Source of the DNA: Trileptium ribeirensis
Lineage: Eukaryota > Nematoda > Enoplea > Enoplida > Thoracostomopsidae
NCBI GenBank assembly: GCA_030248225.1
Contig: JASANE010016390.1
Span: forward strand, 1 to 64,000
Length of the DNA stretch: 64,000 bases
Direction: 5' to 3'
Under the pieces are notes generated by a model. It worked only from the letters and a program-made list of their open reading frames with translations, was not told the DNA's origin and made no database searches. Numbering within the stretch: the stretch's first letter is position 1; each line of letters begins with the position of its first letter. This document shows positions 31,001-43,300 of this stretch, piece by piece. The position numbers and the translations under genes are program-made.

Positions 31001-33260
31001 TTTCGCAATAATTAGTTCAGGAAAACCGACAGTTTCTATCCGGAACGACACCGCCAAACTCACTAAAATCGCCCTTTCCCTCGCTTGAGCATAAAAGTTG
31101 CGTCGACTTCGAGCCCTCCGCACGGAGCATCGTAAGTCAGAGGTCAGGCTCCTAGGTCTTGATCTCGGGCTATAGTCTAATAGTTGCTCTGACTATGACT
31201 AAACACCCCTTAGTTCTATAAAATTACTCGTATTCAGTGAACTACGTCTTCGCCAACTTCGCACAAACGCCCCTACTTTGTGTGCTATCTTAGGGCAAAT
31301 CAGGACCCTCGTAGCCTGCTCGGTTGTAACTGGAGGATGCCCCTCTTAGGTTTCTAACTACTCGAATGCATCGGCTTTGCATCGCATTCATCGGATTAGG
31401 CCTTTGAAAGTGGGACTGCCAGAAAGCCCACCGACAAAGTCGGCACAAGACAAACTGACCCTTTTGGAGACGGAGGGAAACTGTCCTTTCCTCGATATAA
31501 CCCCACCACAAGAATACTCAGGAGTGCTCCTTGGGCATTCGACCGGGTCTAGCTTCTTCTGGGCTATACTGGCTGGGGAATGTCCCCAAGCCTTCCAAAA
31601 AGATTGCACTCTTAATGTTCAATGACTATAGTTTCATTTGCCGTTCGATGAATGTTTGCTTGCTAAAATAACCGGACTGAGAAATATCAACGTCACGCTA
31701 GGCCATATTTTTATAGCATAATGAAATAGCCCCCAACCATCAACGCACCTCACATGGATTAGCCTGGGTATCTCCTTAGACCACTCAAAAAGTACACGGA
31801 GAAAAAACGTATACTACCTTAAGGGCAGTGACCTTCGTTGTAGGTAATTTCCCCACGAAAGATCTACCCCACCGGAGTTACTGATTCTCAGGATGGTGGG
31901 CACGATCACCAGTTAGAGTTAGAATGGAATAGATTGGCCTGAGGACAACTCCAGGCCATGCAAAAAGTGGTGATGTCGTTTGAATGGAACCGTCGTTGAC
32001 CACCGTACATCCACAATGCCACTTTCGGATAAGGCTTCGGTAAAGTTTTAAACTTACCTGAGTTACTAATTTTGTGGAACACGGACCGTTAAGCCCCCGT
32101 GAGTACCACGAAACTTCCTTAGAAGTAGGGTAAGTACATGACCGAGAGAGTCTCCCAGTCACACAAAAATAACAGGTCATTGCATTGGGAAAATAAGATA
32201 CCCCTTCGGGCCTGTGATCTCTTTATAGCCGGCACAGATTACTGATAAGTTCATTATCAGTCTCACTTGGTTTACGCACTGCACGCTGCGGTGGAAACTC
32301 GGATCAATAGATACAATGTGGTTATGTTAGGGTATTCCTGACCGCCGAAAATTGCAGATGGATTTGGACTCCCTCCACCAGCCCACTAGTCGGGAAGGCG
32401 TAACGGCAGTCAATGCTTAAAGCAGACCTGTAACTAAGAAAAAGGTGCAACCAGCCGAACCCGCCAACTTATCAAAACCCCAACTGGCCCCCTGGCCAAC
32501 CAAAAAGGAAAAAGTCGCAACGACTCGCCAAGATCTGGGACAAAATCTCAATTCCGATAACCCTTGCTTCTAACTCGTAGGTGACATGAGGAATAGAAAA
32601 AAGGGGAGGCACCGGCCTCCCACCCGAGCTTCGAAAGCTCTAAACTGTCAAGGAGCGAACCTAGTCGCTCCGACTGAATGAACGCACCACGATACAGGTC
32701 CCCGCGAGTGTCGCAAGCCACCTATCGCGTACCGTGGTACAAACCCCCAGTCGTGCTACTGTCTATAAACCCGAAACACCGACTAGCAATATTAGATTGC
32801 CCCCGTTTCGCTTTGTATATAGGCCATGGAAAAGATATGATGGAAAAGTAGAAACGTTCCACCTCCTTAGGAACGCCAAATAATGCGTAGAAAATCCCAA
32901 GAAATCGACCCGAAAGAAAGAGGGCGCGACCATGGTCGCTGCCTGCCCGAGCACCGGCTCAAGGGAAAGTTTGGGTAGGGATACCCATGTCTGTGGTTCA
33001 GTGGATCAGCCGTTGCCGTGAGGCGTTATATCAGGCGATCAACACGTCCCCGAGATACTGAGGTATCCTCGAGGATTTATCCCAGGATCGCGTGACTGAA
33101 GTATCGGATTGACCACGGTTGATCTGTCGGCGTCCAAACTCAGCCAATCCCGACGAGCCCTCAAAGATCGCCCGACCCGATAACATCGACGCATCTCGCC
33201 TTTGTAACCGGTTACCTGTCTATAGTCACGTCGATTATGTACGTGATTGTTTTGCAGTTC
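28079..33260. other. Long G+C-intermediate block without recognised genes
   Basis: Only short open frames occur (at most about 100 codons) and none has a motif I recognise. Small palindromes recur, for example GCGACCATGGTCGC near 32927-32940 and GACCGCGGTC near 28779. Short simple repeats (CATT and CT runs) lie near 30197-30224. The composition resembles that of 13.9-19 kb, so this may be old transposon-derived sequence, but no element could be defined. Confidence 0.4.
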
Positions 33261-33266
33261 ATAACC

Positions 33267-33368
33267 AACAGGATGGTCGAGTGGTTAATACATCCGTATA
33301 TCACGCTAAAATTTGAGCTTGGTGGTGTAGGATCGAAACTCAGCTAGGGAAATGACCGAATTCCTGTT
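33267..33368 (+). pseudogene. Degenerate tRNA-like sequence (Leu/Ser type)
   Basis: The string aggatggtcgagtggttaa matches the 5' part of a Leu or Ser tRNA (A box like TGGCCGAGTGG), and about 50 bases on ggatcgaaactc resembles a weakened B box (GGTTCGANTCC). AACAGGA at 33267-33273 can pair with TCCTGTT at 33362-33368 as an acceptor stem. However, the T arm does not pair and some 15-20 extra bases separate it from that stem. It is best read as a dead tRNA copy or the head of a tRNA-derived SINE. Confidence 0.4.
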
Positions 33369-33860
33369 GGACTTTTTGGCCCTCATCGCCCATTATCACT
33401 GAAAAGGGAAAATCTTTTGACCCCAACGGTCACCCCTTATTTTTAGGACGCCGACCGAAGAGAACGATAGAGACACTTAAAATTTAACCTTGACCGAATA
33501 ACAAAGGATCAAATTCCCCTAGGATGTTACTTAACCTAGGATAGTGGTCAAATTCTCCTTTACAACACACAGGCCGGGGACGTTGCCCCGACCGGTCAAA
33601 AATGGCTACACGATCCGAAAAATGATCGAAAACGAATGTGGACACTCGGAACTGACTGAAGGCTGAGAGTTGTCCAACCACCTAATGTTTAAACGAAATA
33701 TTAAACTCACGCAAACCCACCCCAACAAGAGTAATGGTCACGTTCATTTTCAGCCTTATAAGTTTTATAGGACGGAGACGTACTCCCACCGTCCAGAAAT
33801 TACAAAACCATCTGTTATCGAATTCGGTAGTGAGCGATCTTTGAAGTCGCTTAAACAGTA

Positions 33861-36190
33861 GTGCATCGTTCACAGTGAAATGTGTGCGCTTACTCGAGAT
33901 CGTCAGCATATACATACGTGTGTATGAAAACGATACATTCGGTAGTATGTAACAACCTTCGTGAATTGTTACGCAAATTGGGTTCTGCTTAACAACATTC
34001 GTACGTTGTTACGTATAAGCGCTTGTATGTAACGACATTGCTAAAGTTGTTACATACAAAGGCTTATGCGTAACAACATTCGTACATTGTTACGCATAAG
34101 CGCTTGTATGTAGCAACACTGCTAATGTTGTTACGCACGAATGTTAAAAGCATTCGAAGCTTTGTAACAACAATCGTATGTTGTTACGAACAATCTTATT
34201 CTTATTTGCTCAAAGTCCGAGGTTTCAGGGTACAGAGTATGGTAGCCAGTGCTTCCGCGGCGCGTGAGGTCGGTGTTCGGCGTCCAAGGGAGTTACCCAG
34301 TTGGCGGGAGTTGGGACATAGCACGTAGCTGGAATGTCGAAAATTGCAGAAATTCATTGTAGCGCTATACGAGCATCTGAATTGGAAGATTAGCCACTGA
34401 TGTGTCCTGGGAATGAAGACGTACCCAATGTAGGTATAATACTAGTATCTAAGAAACGATGGTGTATGTGAGGGAGCATGCGCGCCGTGAGCGCAATCTA
34501 TAAGTGTCCGACATTTGAATGCTTGAGGTGAAAGGTGTGACGCCCTGCATCAATATATATGGGGGAACAATTGGAACAGCCGTATCGAGCGTTGTACAGA
34601 TGCTTCTCACCTAGGACTTGGGACTTCAGAGCTCGCCCATATGGTTACGCAGAACCTCACACACAACCGCTTAATTTGTACATACAGTACTAGAAAGGCT
34701 CTATAGATCAAAGCAATGTCAGTTGCTATTTACGTGTCATTACATTGTGCGGAAATTGTTTTAAATTGAATATTTGACCTTACTGTTCCACTTGTTTGAA
34801 GTTGTGAACATTGCACGTTACACAATATAATAAGTGTCCTTCATTCAGCTCGCCGGCCAACGACTCGTCTCTTATAAATTTTTTGCAGACCTATTGTTTA
34901 GCTAAATCGCAAAATTAAAGCATTATTTAATATTTGCTTAGAGCGATTTATCTTTTCTCGCTACATCATCTTATATTCATCATCACTACATTTGTTTGTG
35001 CACAGTTTGCCTAAAATAATTCCGATCGTCAGCAGTCATTGCTGCGCAATGCTAGGTCCCTGTCGCTGAATTTGAAAAGTCTTTGTCGATTTTATTGCAC
35101 TGTTAGTGCAACCTTGCACTCTATTGTATGTTAGTCTCAATTTCTACAAACACAAATATATATCTTTATATATAATATATTTGTATATCAATAGCACATA
35201 TATGTAACATATTTACTTTTGCACATATATAATGTTGTATATATGGGATGCATTCATGCACATATGTATGCAACGAGACAAATAAATAATATATATATGT
35301 ATATTTCGTTATAATTCAAAATATATATTATAATTAAACATGAATTAGTTTATTGAACCAACCAAGGATATTCAACTGTATAATTATATAATAACCTCAC
35401 CCTTACTGCCAGATCAATTGCACTCCGTGTTACTTTAAACGCAGAAAGAATATTTTGTGTCAAAATGAAAAGCAATTCGCTCGCCATTGTCAATAAATGG
35501 AACTTAGAATCGAAAAATAATGTTGAAATGAAACGGCCAGTATTTTAACTAATCTCTTTAATGCATGGTAGCTATTCGTAAATACGCGGTCAATTGCGTA
35601 ATAATCACGAAAGACATATATAACTCTTAGTAGCTGTATTAATACTGTGGTTAGATTGTACTCTGTAAGGGTGTTTGAGGGTGCGTCTGAGGCTGTTAGT
35701 GTTACCGTACCCTTCTAGTTGATGCCAAAAATGGCGAAAATTGAGAATTTGCAGAAATTATGAACTTCTACAAATTCCGAAATTCCAGCCACCTGCTATG
35801 TCCCACCCTACCCCCTCCCCCCCAACTGGCTGACTCCCTTGGAGGTCGAACACCCACCACCGCCCCTGAGGCACTGGCTACCATACATTGAGACCTGGGA
35901 CTTTGAGCGTGTATAGTGAAGATTGTTCGCAACAACATTCCGCTGTTGTTACAAAGCTGCGAATGCTTGTAACAACATTCGCGCGTAACACATGGAACGT
36001 AACAACATTAGCAATGTTATTACATACGAGTGCTTATGCGTAACAACTTACGAATATTGTTACGCTAAACCTGATTTGCGTAACAGCCCACGAAGGTTGT
36101 TACATACTATAGAAAGCATCGTTTTTATACACACGTGTGTATATGCTGACGATGTCGAGTAAGCGCACACATTACTCTGTGAACGGCGCA
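33861..36190. mobile_element. Foldback DNA element with about 0.5 kb inverted repeats
   Basis: The left arm (33861 to about 34360) and right arm (about 35735-36190) are inverted copies of each other over nearly their whole length. Shared landmarks are tgtgtgcgcttactcga, cgtcagcata, several gtaacaacattcg units, ggtagccagtgc, ccaagggagt and the inner gaaaattgcagaaatt. A TA dinucleotide abuts each end (33859-33860 and 36191-36192), compatible with a TA target duplication. The 1.4 kb interior is A+T rich and holds no transposase-like frame, so the copy is non-autonomous. The arms have diverged by many substitutions and indels, with the left arm longer. Confidence 0.8.
33940..34190. repeat. Array of GTAACAACATTCG palindromes in the left arm
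   Basis: Four to five small palindromes of the form gtaacaac-(8 to 10 bases)-gttgttac follow one another, separated by gcttatgcgtaa- and cgcttgtatgtaa-like spacers. The right arm (about 35927-36110) carries the matching set with at least one unit fewer. Confidence 0.75.
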
Positions 36191-36192
36191 TA

Positions 36193-38668
36193 GGGAGTCT
36201 GAAACCTAATAGTCAAATTAAAATCTCAGCTTGACGGGATGAAAGTTTAATACTGCCCGTGGTTATTCTCTACATAATTACTCGTGTACATAGTTACTCC
36301 TCGAAGGAGTGCGTTCGATCAAATTTTTGTGACCGAGAGCATGCGTAATCTAAGGTCCGGTTGACACCGATCTAAATGCAAGCCCTACTCATCGCCTAGG
36401 GCGAACCCATCATTGAACCTACTACTATAGACCAACGAACCGCACTAGAGCGAGTACATTTCCGGCGAAAGGTACAGAGTATGGAATGGTGCAACCCTCA
36501 CCGCTTTGACTGTCGCATCGCTGCAAGTTCACACTAAAACCGTTTTACTCGCCCGCGGAAACGTATTCCTCGATGTGCCGGATTGCACCGTTGCAGACTA
36601 TGTGGCTTAAATTGCATGTCGTGCCCCCAGGCACTTATGGATAAGATACACAGTGCAAACATACAATTTGTCAAATACCTTAAGAAACTAATCGTTATAC
36701 TTACTAACATTTGTATCAGAAACAGGGAGTATCCAACCTTGTCCATCGTATTAGTTACATAGCCGTCTGGCAACTAGAGGACTTACTAGAGAACTATAAT
36801 TCATACAATACTGGTCGAGTATTAGGGAAGCATTTAGTAAAGGCCTCGCTAGGCGGATAATTTTTAGGATCAAGGAACTTCATCATTTATGATTCGTTGT
36901 CATGTGCTGCGCTATACATTGAATTGTACCTTTATGTCATACATGCAATTACTCTCATTGTCGTTTTCCAATATTTTGGCATGCACCTTTGTCCGTCCTA
37001 CATCGCTGCGTTCAGAGCGAACAGTAGTCCCTGCAGTTGTTATTTCGCCCCTTGACTTCAAACCTCCCCACAACGCTTATAGGGTATTCAAATTCGGAAG
37101 CTCAATAGAACCCGTTGTTTGAGCATAACAGCTAGCTAGCGATATCGCGGGAGATACCCCAAAGTTAACACTCATTATGTCTGTATAACTTGATTATCTC
37201 GATGTGACCAATTTTGTAGTGCCTGGTATCTTTTCTTGTAACAACCACATAATTGTTCTCATTGTTGTACCATGTTCTATGCGTTCCTCGTGTACATTTC
37301 ACAATAAACTAAAGAGAAAATCAAAACGGGTTGTATAGTGTTCGCTTGCATTCCCGATATCCGGAGCCACATCTTCTTGTGACGGACAGTAATCGTCACG
37401 CCCCAATCATCACCGTATAGACCATTGCATTTTCTATATCATATCCAAATTTGAGCCCAATTGGTCAATCTAATCCAAAGTTATACCCAAAAAGGTCAAA
37501 AAAAGCAAAATCCATGTTTCTAAAAAAATCCGATCCCTGAAATTGGGCCCCTCTCCTGAACCCCCTTGAAGAGCTAGAGCTGTGAAACCTTTTCCACTGG
37601 AAGGAGCAGGAAAAACTGGTCCACGGGCGGTGAGGAGTGGGTGACGATCTTGAGCGGAGCTTTAGGAAAAAAATTTGCCAAAAAAATCTCTATACCCAAA
37701 AAATCCAAATAAAAAGAACAATAATTTAGCATCATTAGGAGGTCATACCTGAAAAGGGGCGACCCTGATCTCGAAGAGATCTCTTTTGGGGGTAAGAGAT
37801 GATTGGGGGTTTAGAGACTATGGGGGCAATACTGAAAAGATGGTGGGCCCTTCTCTGATTTTTCCCCTCAGCCCAATCAGGGCCTAATAAGTTATAGTAA
37901 CACGAATGTTCGTGGGGAAAGTGATTTCCATGCATGCCATTCGGATTCGGCTTGCGATCTACATTCTTTGCACTTGATGTTAAGCTTTGATGTAGGATAA
38001 TACTGCATAACCAGTGCATTTTAGTAGTACAGCTTATGAAAATATTTATAAAATGAAATATATATCAAATTTAAAATATGAAAATATATAAAAAAATAAA
38101 AATATTAGGTCCAGACGTATCGAGTAAAAAATATTAATTTGGCTCAACAGACATAAAATTCTCCGTAAAACTATGTGTCAAATGTGTTGAAGCTGTGATG
38201 TTAACACATATTTTAGTCCTGACACAAAACAGTTAAGACAGTAACATTGAGTGCCAAATTTAGCATGAAAAAGTTCTCAGTATCTCTCGTTACTATATAT
38301 TTGTTTCTGCAGGAAATATTAGGGGACAGAAAAGTTTTCCCACGTTTTAGAAAAATATTATCAACAGATTTTGTTAACTACAGTTTAGACGGACGTTTAG
38401 CGACAGTAACCAATTACAAGATAATTAAAGCAAGCAGTCATTGGGCTAGATAATAGGCCTCCACGTGCAGCATCTTATATCACTTGCTGTGTGAAAATAT
38501 CATATCACTTTGGCAGTTACCATTTTGTTGTGAAAAGTTGGCGTTTTATAACTTCTGCAAGTAAGCAAGAAAACATATAGACAAATATTTAACCATTATG
38601 TGCCCACGGTTAAGCAATAGCAATTGTAAGTAAACTTTGTATTTCATCGCATTTATCCCGTTCCTTCG
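36193..38668. other. Intergenic sequence, no supported gene
   Basis: Only short open frames without recognisable motifs occur. A G+C-richer patch at about 37540-37930 contains no recognised structure. Confidence 0.45.
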
Positions 38669-39008
38669 GGTGTGTTCACACGTTCAAACTTTTTGCTCAA
38701 ACTTTAAGCTCAAAATTTGAGTTCAGAATTTGATCAAATTTTGATCAAAATTTAACGGTGATTTTTAAAGGTAAATTGCTAATTTCAAAATTTGAGATCA
38801 AAATTTGAGCTCAAACATTTTCAAGTAGTACATCTCGTCCATGATTGGCTACAGGAATATTCATGAAAAGTTTGACCTGTGTTTACACGCTCAAACTTGC
38901 AAAAAAATGCAAAAAGGATGCTTTCAAATTTTGATCAAAATTTTATCAAAATTCGATCTCAAATTTTGATCAAAATTTGAGCAAAAAGTTTGAGCGTGTG
39001 AACACGCC
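38669..39008. mobile_element. TTAA-type MITE, copy 1 (340 bp)
   Basis: Inverted termini read GGTGTGTTCACACG on the left and, on the other strand, GGCGTGTTCACACG on the right, continuing as TCAAACTTTTTGCTCAAA. The right end abuts TTAA (39009-39012); the left flank reads TTCG, probably a mutated TTAA. The interior is made of alternating caaaattttgatcaaaatt motifs and has no coding capacity. TTAA target duplications are typical of piggyBac-like elements. Confidence 0.75.
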
Positions 39009-39183
39009 TTAAGCCACAGTTAGTTACAACAAACACTCTCATTAAATGTCGTGCCCATGTACTTTAATATTTTCTTCTGGAATGTTACTTTTTTTGCAAA
39101 CGGTAGTGATCTAATACAACAGACCATAACCAAAATTTGTGCATGTTCGCCGACCATAACGACTGAAAATTGCAAACAATTAA

Positions 39184-39488
39184 GGCGTGTTCACACGCTC
39201 AAACTTTTTGCTCAAATTTTGATCAAAGTTTGAAAGAATCTTTTTTTGTATTTTTGATAAGTTTGAATGCGTGAACACTGTTCATATTTTTCAAGGATAT
39301 TCCTGTAGCCAATCACCGACAAGATTAATTACTTGAAAAAGTTTAAGCTCAAATTTTGTTCTCAAATTTCGAAATATCGCAATTTTTCGTTAAAAATTAC
39401 TGTCATATTCGGTTAAAATTTGATCATATTTTGAGCTTAAATTTTGAGCACAAAATTTGAACAAAATGTTTGAGCGTCTGAACACGCC
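39184..39488. mobile_element. TTAA-type MITE, copy 2 (305 bp)
   Basis: It has the same termini as the element 175 bases upstream (GGCGTGTTCACACGCTCAAA) and is flanked by TTAA at 39180-39183 and by TTTAA on the right (39489-39493). The interior again alternates tcaaattttgatcaaa-type motifs. Two copies of one family inserted side by side suggest a local hop or a shared target preference. Confidence 0.75.
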
Positions 39489-40065
39489 TTTAATGGATGT
39501 TATTTACCGCTTGAGTATATACCGAACAGTGATTAGAGACCATGTTAAAATTTCAGGTTACCCGGGCCCAAACTTGTATAATGAATTCCAATACGAACAC
39601 AATGAATAAAGTTAGTATCACTTTTAAGCACACCGTCTTACTGGCATTGAGGATGACTCTATACAATTGTTCAGCTAAAGGTTAAGACGACAATGCCTTA
39701 AAATATAGGGTTAGCTATATTTCATATGTTACGAAGACATTATTTTCCGGTCATACAGTGTGAAATAATGTTTTAAGAACCGTTAAAATATCTAATACCG
39801 CTACTTGGGTAAATGACTCCGGCTACCCTATTCCCAAAGCTCACACTTAGCTTATCTCGAACTGAATATGACACTCTTGTTCCTGGAATTTACCTATTAA
39901 CTCAGTTTCTATAGATGATCATCACAGTGAACCACATGCTGACTCTGTTTATGAAGCTTTCTAGCATATGCACATTTTACCTCAATGTTCGTTTTAGCAA
40001 TATTAAATTTCAATGTCTTATTTCTGAAAACGTACATGAGTGTAGTCTATAAATGAGATGATATA

Positions 40066-40083
40066 AAATTTTCTCAATTTTAG
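40066..40083 (+). promoter_or_regulatory. Possible splice acceptor before the transgelin-like start codon
   Basis: The string attttctcaattttag ends 46 bases before the ATG at 40130 and looks like a pyrimidine-rich acceptor. It could receive an upstream non-coding exon or, if the host uses it, a trans-spliced leader. No donor exon was identified. Confidence 0.35.
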
Positions 40084-40129
40084 CTAAGAATAAATATTAT
40101 TTGTTTACATTAACATAGCGAAGGGGAAA

Positions 40130-40347
40130 ATGGCAACGGAGGGTCCAATACACCAGCAACCACCACATAGCTATGTGCTGGATCCACGAAAGCGGTCATA
40201 CCGAGTTGGATGGATACAAGGCAAAAGAGACGCTGCACAAGAATACGATATCTCAAAGTGGATTGCTAAAGTTACCAATGGAAAGGTGACAAAGCCGACT
40301 GATCAAGATTTCGGAGAATGGTTACGGAGCGGTCAGGTTTTGTGTAT
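40130..40347 (+). CDS. Transgelin-like gene, exon 1 (coding part)
   Basis: It encodes 72 codons plus two bases from ATG 40130. The donor is AT|GTATGT at 40347/40348. Reading on past it quickly loses similarity to the CH domain and reaches a stop within about 20 codons (TAA at 40409-40411). Confidence 0.85.
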
Positions 40348-43300
40348 GTATGTTTTGGACAAATATAAAGTTCTCAAATTTTGTCTTTTATTTAGTGTGG
40401 ACACATGTTAACAAAGTCCACTTGCTTTCGGGGGAAGTAGATGGTCCCGGTGGTGAGAGGCCGTGCGCTTGAGGGGTGGGGTGTGGGCCAGGCGAGGACC
40501 AAAAATTTCACAGTGTCTCCAATTTTCTGTATAATTTTCAACATTGTTCTCATTTGCTCATAATTGCTAAAATTTTTATGCGCGGCATGTTTTGCACAAG
40601 GAGATATAGCTAAGACCTTTAAGGATAACCGCCTATCGCCATTATGGCCACTATAGGCGAATCGCTTAAATGGCATCTTGGGCCATACGTAACCGCCGTT
40701 CGTGACACCATCGAACATTTGATACTGATTAACAGCTATATTATCTATATTCTTGATTTATATAAAATGTCAAAGTTTAGTTATGATTCCATTATATATA
40801 CGTAAGTATGGGTTATAACTTAAAGTAATTATTACCAACGGTTCGTTGTGGTTTTTTGAGAAGAACATGGCACCCCTTCATTATTTTGAGCTTGTCCCCT
40901 GGTTTTTTAGGCGGATAATTGTTCATGATATCATGACATAAATTTTTTCCGATCCATTTTTGGGGAGTATAGTTTGAGAAAGTATTTTTTGTGGGGAGGG
41001 GTATGTATCGCTATGGCCATCTTGAAACTAGGGATGGTTAAAAAAATATATTTTCATGATGCCACAGCACTCGTGTAGAGAAAGGCCGTACAGTAATAGA
41101 AAATGAATGAGTATATATCCTTAGAGAAAAGAACAGCTTAAACCGGGGGTGTTCGACGGCAGACCCTGACTTAGTGTTAGCAAGAGTGCATCCTTTTATT
41201 TATCATTCAAATTTTTGATATTTGCTGTCCATCGTCTTTCCACGTCAACCCTGCTGCGGCGTCTCAGGGATCGATATTAAATTTATATATTTCTTAATAT
41301 TGAGCTATTATTTATCATTCAAATTTCTAATATTTGCTGTCCATCGTCTTTCCACATCAACCCTGCTGCTGCGTCTCAGGCATCGATATTAAATTTAATT
41401 GTTTCCTAAAATTGACCTTTTATTTATCATTCAAATTTCTGATATCTGCTGTCCATCGTCTTTCCGCATCAACCCTGCAGCTGCGTCTCAGGCATCGATA
41501 TTATGTTTAAATGTGTTTTAAAATTAACCTTTTATTTATCATTCAAATTTCTGATATCTGCTGTCCATCGTCTTTCCGCATAAACCCGGCTGCTGCGTCT
41601 CAATCATCGATATTATGTTTAAATGTTTTTTAAAATTAACCTTTTATTTATCATTCAAATTTCTGATATTTGACGTCCATCGTCTTTCCATATCAACACT
41701 GCTGCTGCGTCTCAGGCATCGATATTAAATTTAAATGTTTCTTAAAATTAACTTTTATTTATCATTCAAATTTCTAATATTTGCTGTCCATCGTCTTTCC
41801 ACATCAACCCTGCTGCTGCGTCTCAGGCATCGATATTAAATTTAAATGTTTCTTAAAATTAACTTTTATTTATCATTCAAATTTCTAATATTTGCTGTCC
41901 ATCGTCTTTCCACATCAACCCTGCTGCTGCGTCTCAGGCATCCATATTAAATTTAAATGTTTCCTAAAATTGACCTTATATTTATCATTCAAATTTCTGA
42001 TATCTGCTGTCCATCGTCTTTCCGCATCAACCCTGCTGCTGCGTCTCAGGCATCGATATTATGTTTAAATGTTTATTAAAATTAACCTTTTATTTATCAT
42101 TCAAATTTCTGATATTTGACGTCCATCGTCTTTCCACATCAACCCTGCTGCTGCGTCTCGGGCATCGATATTATGTTTAAATGTTTCTTAAAATTAACCT
42201 TTTATTTATCATTCAAATTTCTGATATTTGACGTCCATCGTCTTTCCACATCAACCATGCTGCTGCGTCTCGGGCATCGATATTAAATTTAAATGTTTCT
42301 TAAAATTGACTTTTATTTATCATTCAAATTGCTTATATCTGCTGTCCATCGTCTTTCCACATCAACCCTGCTGCTGCGTCTCAGGTATCGATATTAAATA
42401 TAAAAGTTTTTTTAAAATTAACCTATTATTTATCATTCAAATTTCTGGTATTTGCTGTCCGAATGTACTATAAGCAATAAATTCATTGACAAATAGTGCA
42501 TACACCATTGTTTAAGATATATATTCTCATTCAAAATTGATGTGAAAGCAGCAAAACTTGCCTGTCAGGTGAATCTGAAAGGAATTGAGTTTTTAATTCA
42601 GCAAAATATTTTTTATATCGGTGAGATCCAAACGTTTTCAGTTGAAAAAACAAACAAAAATGTTGCGACCATTATATTATTTGATTATATGGAATGGAAG
42701 GAATAGCCTCCAAGATATTTTGAGTAAATGCCTACAACCATTCTGAACCTATGTCATATTTTCCTTTATGGAGAAACGAACCACCGTTTTCTATTTCTTT
42801 GTTAATTATTTAACATAAATAACTATAAGATTTTTAACCAGCCGTACAACCACGGCAGATAATTATTAACTGTTTTTCTGTTGTCGATCAATATTATTGA
42901 TTATTATTCACACAGCTGTGGCACATTCGAGAATTTTTAATGACAAAATATTATTCGGGTGTACTCAAAATTTCACAATGCCAGTGCTGTTATTCGATCG
43001 CAGATGAACTTTTCTAACTCTAAATCATCTACGGTTCGCTTTATTCACAAGATCAACTATAGATTCAATGGAACTCGTTCAGTTCCGGATCATTTCACAG
43101 CGAGAGACCTTATTGGGCGAACATTCCTGAATCTGAAGACCCAACAAGGCAATTACGCGACTCTCTGTGGAGCCTGAGATTTGCAGATCGACGGATCATC
43201 GTATTGTGAAATCTCTGGCGTTAAAATCGCTTTTACCCATGCTGGTTCGCGCTCTAAATGAAGGTGATGATGATAGCTACGTTGAATTTGCTGAACAATA

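Noticed and set aside
41192..42460. CRISPR-like array
   Set aside because: Whole units of 111-112 bp repeat without unique spacers, in an intron of a eukaryotic gene; this is a minisatellite.
42228..42473. 81-codon frame with two copies of an FPHQPCCCVSGI peptide
   Set aside because: It lies entirely in the 111-112 bp intronic tandem array; other units contain stops and no start context or homology is seen.
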